DNA of 7,495 bases from the NCBI GenBank assembly GCA_900754255.1, contig CAAECI010000131.1, positions 1 through 7,495 on the forward strand. Direction: 5' to 3'. The position numbers and the translations under genes were made by a program. Numbering within the stretch: position 1 is the first letter of the stretch; each line of letters starts with the position of its first letter. Shown here one piece after another: positions 1 through 5,590 of the stretch. Source of the DNA: an uncultured Succinivibrio sp. Its GTDB lineage: Bacteria > Pseudomonadota > Gammaproteobacteria > Enterobacterales > Succinivibrionaceae. The notes beneath the pieces are model-generated. The model had not been told where the DNA came from. It saw only the letters and a list, made by a program, of their open reading frames with translations, and searched no databases.

Positions 1-21
1 AAAAAGCCCGAATTTTCGGGC
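1..21 (-). terminator. Intrinsic terminator of the pdxH-glycosyltransferase unit
   Basis: The arms GCCCGA (6-11) and TCGGGC (16-21) form a 6-bp GC-rich stem around a 4-nt loop. Read on the minus strand, the stem is followed directly by a run of T, the complement of the five A at 1-5, which may continue past the window edge. It lies about 85 nt beyond the glycosyltransferase stop codon, and no gene was seen between. The plus-strand side is also T-rich (AATTTTATT), so some bidirectional activity is possible. Confidence 0.75.
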
Positions 22-105
22 AATTTTATTCTCGGCAGGACAAGGATTTGTGAGCTTGAGTCCGTATCTGCCGACTTTTCGGTTTGTAAACGGCTCAACC
101 TTCCG

Positions 106-1110
106 TCAACTTGCAAAATCCCTCAGCTGCTTTAAAAAATTAATGCGGCGTTTTATTTTTTTACGCCAGGAGTGCACGAAGGTGAGGCGCAAAAGTCCCG
201 ACAGGAATATAAGCCTGAGTGCAATGTTTTCAGGGTATTTCGGAATTTGCGGACAAAGCTTTTCTAAGATCTCAAGCTCATTAAATTTATGCTCTTTTTG
301 TAAACAGAGCTTGGTCAGCAACGCCAGATCCGCAATGTCCTTTGCAGAGTCTCTGCCAAAATTCTTGTCCACCTCAAGATAGAAGCGAATATTGGCAATT
401 CCGCATTTTAAAAACCATTGCGGGGACACCATGGCGTTTGTCCATACGCTCTCATCATGGCGTCGGTATACGCTCATGATCTCGGGCAAAAAGCCTATTT
501 TGCCAATTTGAGCGTGCACCAAATGTAAATACCAGTCGCCTGGCAATATGCATCGTGGGATGAGCTTATCGGCATTTTCTGCGTGGAAGCGCCAACGATA
601 CATCACGGAATTGGTTTGAATGAAATTGTGCTTTAAAAGATCCGAAAGGCTCAATACCTCTTTGTTAAAGCGGAATTTTGCGGGAGGGAAGATGCTGTCG
701 GGGTACAGGCCGTTATCAAAATGAACCCTTACGGGATGAAAGCATACCGAGAATTCGGGATGAGCCTCCATAAAATCAAATTGCTTTTGCAACTTGAGAT
801 CATCGCACCAGTAATCGTCTCCTTCGTTTATGGCCACGTATTTTCCGCGCACCATAGGCATGAGGAAATCTAAAAAGGCATCCTTTTTGCCCCAAATATT
901 TTCCTTTTGGTAAATGCAACGGAAAATATGGGGATATTTGTGCTCGTATTCGTAAATGATGTCGGCAGTACCGTCCGTTGAGGCATCGTCGTGGATCAGT
1001 ACCTCAAAGGCAAAATTCGTTTTTTGTCTGACGAAGCTCTCAAGTGCATCGCGTATAAAAGGGCCATGATTGTAAGTGATGCAAAGGATTGATACTGCTA
1101 TTTCGTTCAC
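106..1110 (-). CDS. Family 2 glycosyltransferase (GT-A fold)
   Basis: This 334-residue protein probably moves a sugar from a nucleotide-sugar donor to an acceptor in cell-surface glycan synthesis. The acceptor cannot be read from the sequence. The N-terminal GT-A signature is clear: a beta strand ending in ITYNHGPFI (residues 11-19), the nucleotide-binding HDDASTDGT (40-48), and the metal-binding EGDDYW (96-101). Further on are GDWYLHL (191-197), in the region that usually supplies the catalytic acid/base, and YRRH (215-218), a typical late GT2 motif. The C-terminal part from about residue 225 is helical and basic, ending in a Lys/Arg-rich stretch (316-330) that could sit against the membrane, although no membrane segment is evident. 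The start is GTG at 1110, chosen because a good GAGGT lies 6 nt upstream. It follows pdxH by 35 nt with no terminator between, so the two are probably co-transcribed. No other glycan genes are near, so it looks like an orphan. Family confidence is high; specific function is unknown. Confidence 0.9.
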   Translation of the reverse strand: MNEIAVSILCITYNHGPFIRDALESFVRQKTNFAFEVLIHDDASTDGTADIIYEYEHKYPHIFRCIYQKENIWGKKDAFLDFLMPMVRGKYVAINEGDDYWCDDLKLQKQFDFMEAHPEFSVCFHPVRVHFDNGLYPDSIFPPAKFRFNKEVLSLSDLLKHNFIQTNSVMYRWRFHAENADKLIPRCILPGDWYLHLVHAQIGKIGFLPEIMSVYRRHDESVWTNAMVSPQWFLKCGIANIRFYLEVDKNFGRDSAKDIADLALLTKLCLQKEHKFNELEILEKLCPQIPKYPENIALRLIFLSGLLRLTFVHSWRKKIKRRINFLKQLRDFAS

Positions 1111-1116
1111 AAAAGA

Positions 1117-1121
1117 ACCTC
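1117..1121 (-). promoter_or_regulatory. Ribosome-binding site for the GTG-started glycosyltransferase
   Basis: On the minus strand, GAGGT is followed by 6 nt and then the GTG codon at 1110-1108. The spacing supports GTG as the real start of the glycosyltransferase. No in-frame ATG precedes the conserved VSILCITYN strand. Confidence 0.7.
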
Positions 1122-1145
1122 ATCTTAAAAAGCAAAACCCAGAGT

Positions 1146-1787
1146 CTAGGGCGCAAGGCGCACCGGATCCTGCCAATTGCCGTCCTTCAGTTTGTAGATA
1201 AATCTGTCGTGCATACGATTTTCACGTCCCTGCCAGAATTCTACGGTATGAAATTCTACGCGGAAACCTCCCCAAAACGAAGGCAAGGGGATCTCACCGC
1301 CTTTAAAGCGTTCCTTGATCTCTTGAAATTTGGCTTCAAGAATGCCGCGCGAGGATACAAGATGCGATTGATGAGAGGCCCAAGCACCGATCTGGGATCC
1401 GCGGGGACGGGAGTGGAAATATTTGAGCTCTTCGGTAAGGCTAAGACGCTTGGCCTCCCCTAAAAACATCACCTGACGCTCAAGATAAAACCAAGGAAAA
1501 AGCATGCAGATCTTTGGATTTTGCTTGAGTTGCTGAGCCTTACGACTGCCTAGATTGGTATAAAAAACGAGGGATTTTCTATCGTAGTTTTTTAAGAGCA
1601 CCATGCGTGAATAGGGCTGGGCATTTTCATCCACGGTGCTTACTACTACGCCGTTGGGATCGTAAAGCCCCGAATCAACGGCCTCCTGCAGCCATTTTTC
1701 AAACAAATCCATGGGATGGGCGCAAAGATCCTTTTCATCAAGTCCCGACATGGCATAGCTACGTCTTAGGACTGAAACGTCAATCAT
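1146..1787 (-). CDS. pdxH: Pyridoxamine/pyridoxine 5'-phosphate oxidase
   Basis: This FMN enzyme oxidises pyridoxine 5'-phosphate or pyridoxamine 5'-phosphate to pyridoxal 5'-phosphate with O2, the last step of vitamin B6 cofactor synthesis and salvage, in the cytosol. The protein has 213 residues, close to the 218 of E. coli PdxH, and is collinear with it. Visible motifs are the FMN-binding RMVLLK (61-66), YTNLGSRKA (76-84), the highly conserved FHSRPRGSQIGAWAS (124-138), RGILEAKF (147-154), PSFWGGFRV (169-177), and the closing EFWQGRENRMHDRF (183-196). In the last, Arg191 and His193 match the PLP-binding Arg/His of the family. An upstream ATG at 1907 would add 40 non-conserved residues. ATG 1787 is preferred because AGGGAGG sits just upstream. 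The enzyme is first in the minus-strand unit with the glycosyltransferase and is divergent from ackA. The classical enzyme needs oxygen, which is notable if the host is anaerobic. Confidence 0.96.
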   Translation of the reverse strand: MIDVSVLRRSYAMSGLDEKDLCAHPMDLFEKWLQEAVDSGLYDPNGVVVSTVDENAQPYSRMVLLKNYDRKSLVFYTNLGSRKAQQLKQNPKICMLFPWFYLERQVMFLGEAKRLSLTEELKYFHSRPRGSQIGAWASHQSHLVSSRGILEAKFQEIKERFKGGEIPLPSFWGGFRVEFHTVEFWQGRENRMHDRFIYKLKDGNWQDPVRLAP

Positions 1788-1792
1788 AAATT

Positions 1793-1799
1793 CCTCCCT
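1793..1799 (-). promoter_or_regulatory. Strong Shine-Dalgarno fixing the pdxH start
   Basis: AGGGAGG on the minus strand lies 5 nt before ATG 1787. It decides between this start and the longer frame opening at 1907, which would run through the intergenic region and lacks an equally good site. Confidence 0.8.
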
Positions 1800-1828
1800 A
1801 AAATTATTCTGACGGCTTTTTTTCGTTT

Positions 1829-1842
1829 GCTGAAATTTCAGC
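1829..1842. repeat. 14-bp perfect palindrome in the pdxH-ackA divergent region
   Basis: GCTGAAATTTCAGC is a perfect palindrome 42 bp upstream of the pdxH start. It abuts a second, 8-bp palindrome CTTTAAAG (1842-1849). It could be an operator for a dimeric regulator of pdxH or of both divergent genes, or a small hairpin in the pdxH leader. It has no T-run typical of a terminator. No known regulator is assigned. Confidence 0.45.
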
Positions 1843-1889
1843 TTTAAAGAATTTGCGTATGCGAAATATGATCGCCGTCGAAAAATGCG

Positions 1890-1948
1890 TTGCCATTTTA
1901 CGATCAAATGTCTTAATGCCTGCGCTTACTTTGCGAAAATGCTAAAAT
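1890..1948 (+). promoter_or_regulatory. Candidate ackA promoter region
   Basis: Two weak options lie upstream of ackA. One is TTGCCA (1890-1895), a 16-bp spacer, then CTTAAT (1912-1917). The other is an extended -10 element, TGC-TAAAAT (1940-1948), with no good -35. The second would start the transcript near 1955 and leave a leader of about 65 nt containing a hairpin. Both are by-eye matches to the sigma-70 consensus. The pdxH promoter in the opposite direction was not recognised. Confidence 0.3.
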
Positions 1949-1963
1949 CATCAGGTCGACTGA

Positions 1964-1978
1964 TCCCTTTTCAAGGGA
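1964..1978 (+). other. Hairpin in the ackA leader
   Basis: TCCCTT (1964-1969) and AAGGGA (1973-1978) are perfect complementary arms around a 3-nt loop, about 40 nt before the ackA start. No T-run follows, so it is not a terminator. It may stabilise the 5' end of the mRNA. Confidence 0.4.
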
Positions 1979-2019
1979 CCTTCTGCTTTAAAATCATTAC
2001 ATCAGGATACAACAAAGTT

Positions 2020-3243
2020 ATGAATAAGTACGGTGAGACTGCACTGGTTATCAACTGCGGAAGCTCTTCGGTTAAATTTGCCATTCTCGATCCCAAGGAC
2101 GGCCGCATATTTGTAAGCGGTATTGCCGAGGCCTTGGGGCTTGAGGATGCACGCATCTCCTGGAAGTTTGAGGGCGACAAAGAGAAGCAAAAGGCTGCTC
2201 TGGGTGCGGGCGCCGATCATACTAAGGCTTTGGAATTTCTTGACAAGAATATTCTTTCCAAAGACAAGGAGCTGTCCGAGTCCATCGTTTCATGCGGTCA
2301 CCGTATCGTGCAGGGCGGAGATATCTATACCGAGCCCACTCTGATCGATGATGAGGTCGAGGCCAACATCGCCAAGGTCATTCCTTTTGCTCCTCTGCAC
2401 AATCCCGCTCATCTGCAGGGTATCGATGCTGCCCGCAAGAGCTTCCCCTCCATCCCTCATGTAGCCGTGTTTGACACTGCATTCCATCAGACCATGCCTC
2501 CTAAGGCCTATCGCTATGCCATCCCTGAGGAGTACTACACCGATCTGAATATACGTAAGTACGGCGCACACGGCACCTCACATATGTATGTGTCTCAGGA
2601 AGCGGCCAAGTTGCTAGGTAAGGCTCCTGAGGACGTCAACGTCATCACCTGCCATTTGGGCAACGGTGCCTCCGTATCGGCCGTTAAGGGCGGTAAATGC
2701 GTCGACACCTCCATGGGACTGACCCCGCTTGACGGTCTGGTGATGGGTACTCGTTGCGGTTCCATCGATGCCTCCGTTGTGTTCTTCCTCTGCGAGCGTG
2801 CTCATAAGACCCCTCATGAGGTTGAGGAGATCTTCAACCACAAGTCCGGTCTGCTTGCTTTGTCCGGAATTTCCTCCGATATGCGTCCCATCTGTGAGGG
2901 CTACGAGAAGGGCGATGAAAGATGCACCTTGGCCCTTGAAATGTTCTCCTACGTTTTGGCCAAGACCATCGCCTCCTACTATGTGGCCTTAGGTCACGTC
3001 GATGCCATCGTCTTTGCGGGCGGCATAGGCGAGAACTGCTGGGAAGCACGTAAGCTCACCTGCGAGCTCTTAAGAGAGCCTTTCGGTGTCGAGTTAAACG
3101 AGCCTTTAAATGAGAAGGCTTTGGCTCGTCTGGGCTTTGAAGGCGAGATCTCCTTGCCCGAGTCCAAGGTCAGACTCTTTATGATCCCTACCAACGAAGA
3201 GTTGATGATTGCCCGTTCCGCCATGAAGTTCGTAAAGCGTTAA
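2020..3243 (+). CDS. ackA: Acetate kinase
   Basis: This enzyme catalyses the reversible reaction acetyl phosphate + ADP <-> acetate + ATP, the ATP-forming step of acetate fermentation, in the cytosol. The protein has 407 residues, usual for the ASKHA-fold family. It shows LVINCGSSSVKF (9-20) of the first phosphate loop, GHRIVQGG (93-100) with substrate-binding Arg95, APLHNP (124-129), FDTAFH (151-156) with catalytic Asp152, YGAHGTSH (181-188) with His184, HLGNGAS (212-218), MGTRCG (242-247) with Arg245, FAGGIGEN (332-339), and TNEELMIA (391-398) with the nucleotide/Mg-site Glu. These residues line up with the established active site of Methanosarcina acetate kinase. The longer frame from 1885 adds 45 unrelated residues, so ATG 2020 is chosen. 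The AGGA upstream (2004-2007) is rather far at 12 nt. The gene is divergent from pdxH and closed by its own strong terminator. The usual partner gene, pta (phosphotransacetylase), is not adjacent. Confidence 0.97.
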   Translation: MNKYGETALVINCGSSSVKFAILDPKDGRIFVSGIAEALGLEDARISWKFEGDKEKQKAALGAGADHTKALEFLDKNILSKDKELSESIVSCGHRIVQGGDIYTEPTLIDDEVEANIAKVIPFAPLHNPAHLQGIDAARKSFPSIPHVAVFDTAFHQTMPPKAYRYAIPEEYYTDLNIRKYGAHGTSHMYVSQEAAKLLGKAPEDVNVITCHLGNGASVSAVKGGKCVDTSMGLTPLDGLVMGTRCGSIDASVVFFLCERAHKTPHEVEEIFNHKSGLLALSGISSDMRPICEGYEKGDERCTLALEMFSYVLAKTIASYYVALGHVDAIVFAGGIGENCWEARKLTCELLREPFGVELNEPLNEKALARLGFEGEISLPESKVRLFMIPTNEELMIARSAMKFVKR

Positions 3244-3280
3244 TCGTTGCCGAATTAATTCAAACGGAATAAAGCATTTG

Positions 3281-3319
3281 AAAGCCTGTCGACGGGAATA
3301 TCGGCAGGCTTTTTCTTTT
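3281..3319 (+). terminator. Strong intrinsic terminator after ackA
   Basis: A 12-bp stem is formed by AAAGCCTGTCGA (3281-3292) and TCGGCAGGCTTT (3301-3312), with one T-G wobble and an 8-nt loop. The right arm runs into a T-rich tail (TTTTTCTTTT, 3310-3319). It lies 38 nt after the ackA stop codon. The ribosome-binding site of the next gene begins at 3323, only a few bases after the tail. Confidence 0.9.
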
Positions 3320-3322
3320 AAC

Positions 3323-3330
3323 GGGAGGTG
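3323..3330 (+). promoter_or_regulatory. Shine-Dalgarno fixing the permease start
   Basis: GGGAGGTG lies 9 nt before ATG 3340. The frame can be opened earlier at GTG 3328, but that codon is part of the ribosome-binding sequence itself, so it cannot be the start. Confidence 0.8.
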
Positions 3331-3339
3331 ACAAAGAAA

Positions 3340-4260
3340 ATGCTGATATTGGAGCAGATGACAATTTTCTTTTTTATGCTATTGCTGGGCGTAATAGGGA
3401 AACTCATCGGGATCATAACTCCTGAGATCCGTCAGGCCTTAACGAAGATCGTGGTTAATATAGTAACCCCCTGCATGATCCTCTCCTGTGATCTGTCCTC
3501 GGTGATTGCAGAGGAACTGTCCTTCATTGTTTATGCCATGGCAGTTATGATCCTTTTGCAGCTTTTGCAGGTGGCATCGGGTTTTTTAGTTCCTTATCTT
3601 ATGCGTTATCCCAAGGAGGAACGCGGTACCGTCAACATGCTGTTTACCTGCACCAATATATTGTTGCTCGGGATCCCGCTCGTGGGGGCGTTGTACGGAG
3701 AGCTGGCGATTGTGTATATGTCGATTGCCATAGTTTTTAACAATATACTTTTGTTCTCCTACGGAGTGATCATGATAGGCGGAGGACGGGACAAGATCTC
3801 GTTTCGGCAGCTGGCGCAAAATCCCTCCTTTATATCCAGTATGCTGCTCATAGTTTTTATATTCGCAGGCTTCAATATGCCTGAGCTTTGTCGTCAGGGC
3901 TTATCCCGTGCGGGAGCTGCGGCCCCCGTGATCGCCATGATGATCGTAGGATCGGCCGTACCCGAGATCAAATTTAAAGAAACACTGACGGATGTACGAC
4001 TTATGATCTTTGTTTTGGTGAAAATGCTGGTGGTTCCTGCCGTGTTGCTGCTTATTTCCAAGCAGATCCTTACCTCGCGTGAATTTGAAGGAGTGGCGTT
4101 GGTATCGCTTGCAGGTCCCTGCGGTGTAATGACCGCCGTGCTGGCGGCGCTTTATAATCCCAAGATGATCACTAAGGCCGCAAGGGCCGTGTCCATAACT
4201 ACCGCCACGGCCGTGTTTACCATACCGCTGGTGGCCCTTATAACGGGAATTGGGCTTTAA
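3340..4260 (+). CDS. AEC-family permease (auxin efflux carrier / malate permease type)
   Basis: This is an integral inner-membrane carrier of 306 residues, the usual size for bacterial AEC proteins. The family moves organic anions such as malate, malonate or other carboxylates; the substrate cannot be read here. About ten hydrophobic segments are visible, near residues 5-27, 33-51, 62-85, 96-117, 122-146, 161-178, 193-208, 219-240, 249-271 and 285-304, in the family's five-plus-five arrangement. Family-like features are NIVTPCMIL (40-48) in the second helix, CTNILLLGIPL (104-114) in the fourth, and the Pro-containing LAGPCGVMTAVLA (257-269) in the ninth. It lies after ackA but behind its terminator, with too little room for a promoter of its own downstream of that hairpin. 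Expression may therefore rely on readthrough or on a promoter upstream of the hairpin. Placement beside acetate kinase hints at, but does not prove, export or uptake of a fermentation acid. Relative to ackA it uses more ATA codons and is rich in GATC. Confidence 0.88.
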   Translation: MLILEQMTIFFFMLLLGVIGKLIGIITPEIRQALTKIVVNIVTPCMILSCDLSSVIAEELSFIVYAMAVMILLQLLQVASGFLVPYLMRYPKEERGTVNMLFTCTNILLLGIPLVGALYGELAIVYMSIAIVFNNILLFSYGVIMIGGGRDKISFRQLAQNPSFISSMLLIVFIFAGFNMPELCRQGLSRAGAAAPVIAMMIVGSAVPEIKFKETLTDVRLMIFVLVKMLVVPAVLLLISKQILTSREFEGVALVSLAGPCGVMTAVLAALYNPKMITKAARAVSITTATAVFTIPLVALITGIGL

Positions 4261-4279
4261 AAACCGCCGCAGGGGCGGT
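4259..4279 (-). terminator. Intrinsic terminator of galM in the convergent gap
   Basis: ACCGCC (4263-4268) and GGCGGT (4274-4279) form a 6-bp GC stem with a 5-nt loop. On the minus strand the stem ends in a run of T, the complement of the A run 4259-4263, directly after the galM stop codon. On the plus strand the following sequence (CTTAGCTTAAT) is a poor T-run, so it would stop the permease transcript only weakly. The T-run overlaps the permease stop codon at 4258-4260. Confidence 0.8.
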
Positions 4280-4291
4280 CTTAGCTTAATA

Positions 4292-5326
4292 TCAGCGGAA
4301 TTTATAGCAAATGGTACGAACGAGCGGAGCGTCAGGAGTCACCATGGGGTTTTTCTCGGCAAACTGCGGCAGGTGCGGACAGTCGGGGTAGAACTCCGGT
4401 TCAAAGCATAAAGCACTTTGTGATCCGTAGGGCTTGCCGTCGTCGCGGGCCGGGATGGGATTTTGCGGGTTAAAGATATAATTTCCAGAGTAGAACTGGA
4501 AGGCCGGATAATCGGTATAAAGTTCCATCCTGATCATGCCGTCGTCGGAGTCGACTATGGCGAAGGGCTTGGTTTCATCACCTGCGATCAGGAAGGGATG
4601 ATCATAGCCCAGAGCTAAAAGCATCTGCTCATCGTGCATAAAATCGCGTCCGACGGTTTTGGGCTCGGTTTTAAAATCAAATGCCGTTTTGTGCACCTTA
4701 CGAACCTCGCCCGTCGGAATGGAATCGGCATCGCAGGGCAGGAATTCATCTGAATCAAACCAGACGGTGTGATTTAGGGCGGAGGAGTTTTTGCCGTTTA
4801 GGTTGAAATAGGCGTGGTTGGTGATGCAAGACCAGCATTTTTCCGTACATCTGCCTATGTAGTTTACAAGCAGTGAATTGTCATCGGTAACGGTATAGAT
4901 CACGGTTAAGGTGTATTCACCCGGGAATCCCTGATCACCGTCTTTTGATTTCAATTCATAGGTGAGCGAATTTTTGCTTTCCTTTATTAGGGAGAAGCGG
5001 CGCTTATCAAAGCCCTCCGCTCCGCCGTGCAGGGTGTGCGGATCTTTTGAATTCAGAAGGTATTTTTTACCGTCTATTTCAAAGGAATTTCCGGCAATGC
5101 GGTTGGCGAAACGTCCTATGGTAGCATTAAAGTAACAGTTTTGTTGGGACCAGAGGGCGGGATCCTTGACCCCGAGCAAAACCTCACGCGGATCCTTCTC
5201 TCCGGAAACCGGAACCTTTATGGAAATAAGGGTGGCACCCCAGTCCATTACGGTGACGCTAAAGCCCTTGGCATTGGAGATTGTTTTTAATTTCGGATCT
5301 TCAGAGTATTTAACTGCTGCTTCCAT
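4292..5326 (-). CDS. galM: Aldose 1-epimerase (galactose mutarotase)
   Basis: This enzyme interconverts the alpha and beta anomers of galactose, glucose and related aldoses, normally as the entry step to the Leloir pathway, in the cytosol. The protein has 344 residues, matching the usual 340-350, and should be one beta-sandwich domain. Family motifs are GRFANRIAG (71-79), TLHGG (98-102) with sugar-binding His100, ITNHAYFNLNG (168-178) with catalytic His171, YDHPF (241-245) with Asp242, and CFEPEFYPDCPH (307-318), in which Glu309 aligns with the catalytic base of E. coli GalM. The start ATG 5326 has AAGGA 6 nt upstream. It is convergent with the permease (31-nt gap) and divergent from rmuC. 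No galK, galT or galE is present, so it stands alone and may serve general sugar mutarotation. Related families (glucose-6-phosphate 1-epimerase YeaD, lacX-like proteins) fit the motifs less well. Confidence 0.94.
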   Translation of the reverse strand: MEAAVKYSEDPKLKTISNAKGFSVTVMDWGATLISIKVPVSGEKDPREVLLGVKDPALWSQQNCYFNATIGRFANRIAGNSFEIDGKKYLLNSKDPHTLHGGAEGFDKRRFSLIKESKNSLTYELKSKDGDQGFPGEYTLTVIYTVTDDNSLLVNYIGRCTEKCWSCITNHAYFNLNGKNSSALNHTVWFDSDEFLPCDADSIPTGEVRKVHKTAFDFKTEPKTVGRDFMHDEQMLLALGYDHPFLIAGDETKPFAIVDSDDGMIRMELYTDYPAFQFYSGNYIFNPQNPIPARDDGKPYGSQSALCFEPEFYPDCPHLPQFAEKNPMVTPDAPLVRTICYKFR

Positions 5327-5395
5327 TTTTTATCCTTAAAAGATAGATGTAGAGAAAGTCTGCCTTCGAAGCGATGCAGGTTATGATTAAAGTCC

Positions 5396-5414
5396 TGCGC
5401 CTAATTAATGCGCA
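5396..5414. repeat. Imperfect dyad TGCGC-N9-GCGCA
   Basis: TGCGC (5396-5400) and GCGCA (5410-5414) are perfect inverted arms around an AT-rich centre, CTAATTAAT. It lies in the galM-rmuC divergent region, about 70 bp upstream of the galM start. GC arms around an AT core suit an operator, but no regulator is recognised and the arms are short. Confidence 0.3.
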
Positions 5415-5478
5415 TAGTAGCTTTGATCTGCCCAATGCCCGCTCTCTTACTTGCAAAATTAGATGCGAGTATTTAGAA

Positions 5479-5484
5479 ATTATA
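5479..5484 (-). promoter_or_regulatory. Candidate -10 element for galM
   Basis: On the minus strand this reads TATAAT, a perfect -10 hexamer. The best -35-like match, TGGATA (5504-5509), is 19 bp away, longer than ideal. A start near 5472 would give galM a leader of about 145 nt. Confidence 0.3.
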
Positions 5485-5532
5485 GGCTTACGGGGCGCTA
5501 ATATATCCATATCTTTTGATGATCATAAAAAT

Positions 5533-5554
5533 AATGTGCGCAGGGCGGCACATT
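5533..5554. repeat. Perfect 7-bp inverted repeat AATGTGC-N8-GCACATT
   Basis: The arms AATGTGC (5533-5539) and GCACATT (5548-5554) flank an 8-nt GC-rich centre, 36 bp before the rmuC start. It resembles an operator or an RNA hairpin in the rmuC leader. It also overlaps the -10 and start region of a candidate minus-strand promoter. The arms look like CRP half-sites (TGTG/CACA), but the spacing is 2 bp too long for a standard CRP site. Confidence 0.4.
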
Positions 5555-5579
5555 GTAATTTTGAAAAGATTTTATTCAA
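5552..5579 (-). promoter_or_regulatory. Candidate minus-strand promoter toward galM
   Basis: On the minus strand, TTGAAT (5579-5574), a 16-bp spacer and TACAAT (5557-5552) make a fair sigma-70-like pair. The -10 end overlaps the right arm of the 5533-5554 dyad. If used, the galM leader would be about 220 nt. A plus-strand alternative for rmuC is TTGCAA (5451-5456), 17 bp, TAGAAA (5474-5479), which is weaker. Confidence 0.3.
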
Positions 5580-5581
5580 GG
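5578..5581 (+). promoter_or_regulatory. Ribosome-binding site fixing the rmuC start
   Basis: AAGG lies 9 nt before ATG 5591. The in-frame earlier ATGs at 5516, 5519 and 5534 have no purine-rich site upstream, so the shorter protein is preferred. Confidence 0.6.
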
Positions 5582-5590
5582 CAGAAAGCT

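Noticed and set aside
22..105. In-frame continuation of the glycosyltransferase after its TGA (possible readthrough extension)
   Set aside because: The frame stays open for about 30 codons to the terminator, but a stretch this short is expected by chance and shows no conserved motif.
50..382. Plus-strand open frame of 110 codons
   Set aside because: It runs antisense to the C-terminal part of the glycosyltransferase, has no family features and no convincing ribosome-binding site.
1089..1463. Plus-strand open frame of 124 codons
   Set aside because: It is antisense to the well-supported pdxH 3' half and its translation shows no known motif.
1894..1907. FNR site upstream of ackA
   Set aside because: Only the ATCAA half matches; the other half reads CATTT instead of TTGAT.
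5310..5510. Minus-strand 66-codon frame upstream of galM
   Set aside because: It overlaps the galM start in another frame, lacks a ribosome-binding site and resembles no family.
5536..5553. CRP-binding site
   Set aside because: The half-sites TGTG and CACA are present, but TGTGC-N8-GCACA is 18 bp, whereas the TGTGA-N6-TCACA consensus is 16 bp.
5516..5590. Longer rmuC start with 25 extra N-terminal residues
   Set aside because: No ribosome-binding site precedes the ATGs at 5516, 5519 or 5534, and the stretch covers the intergenic dyad.
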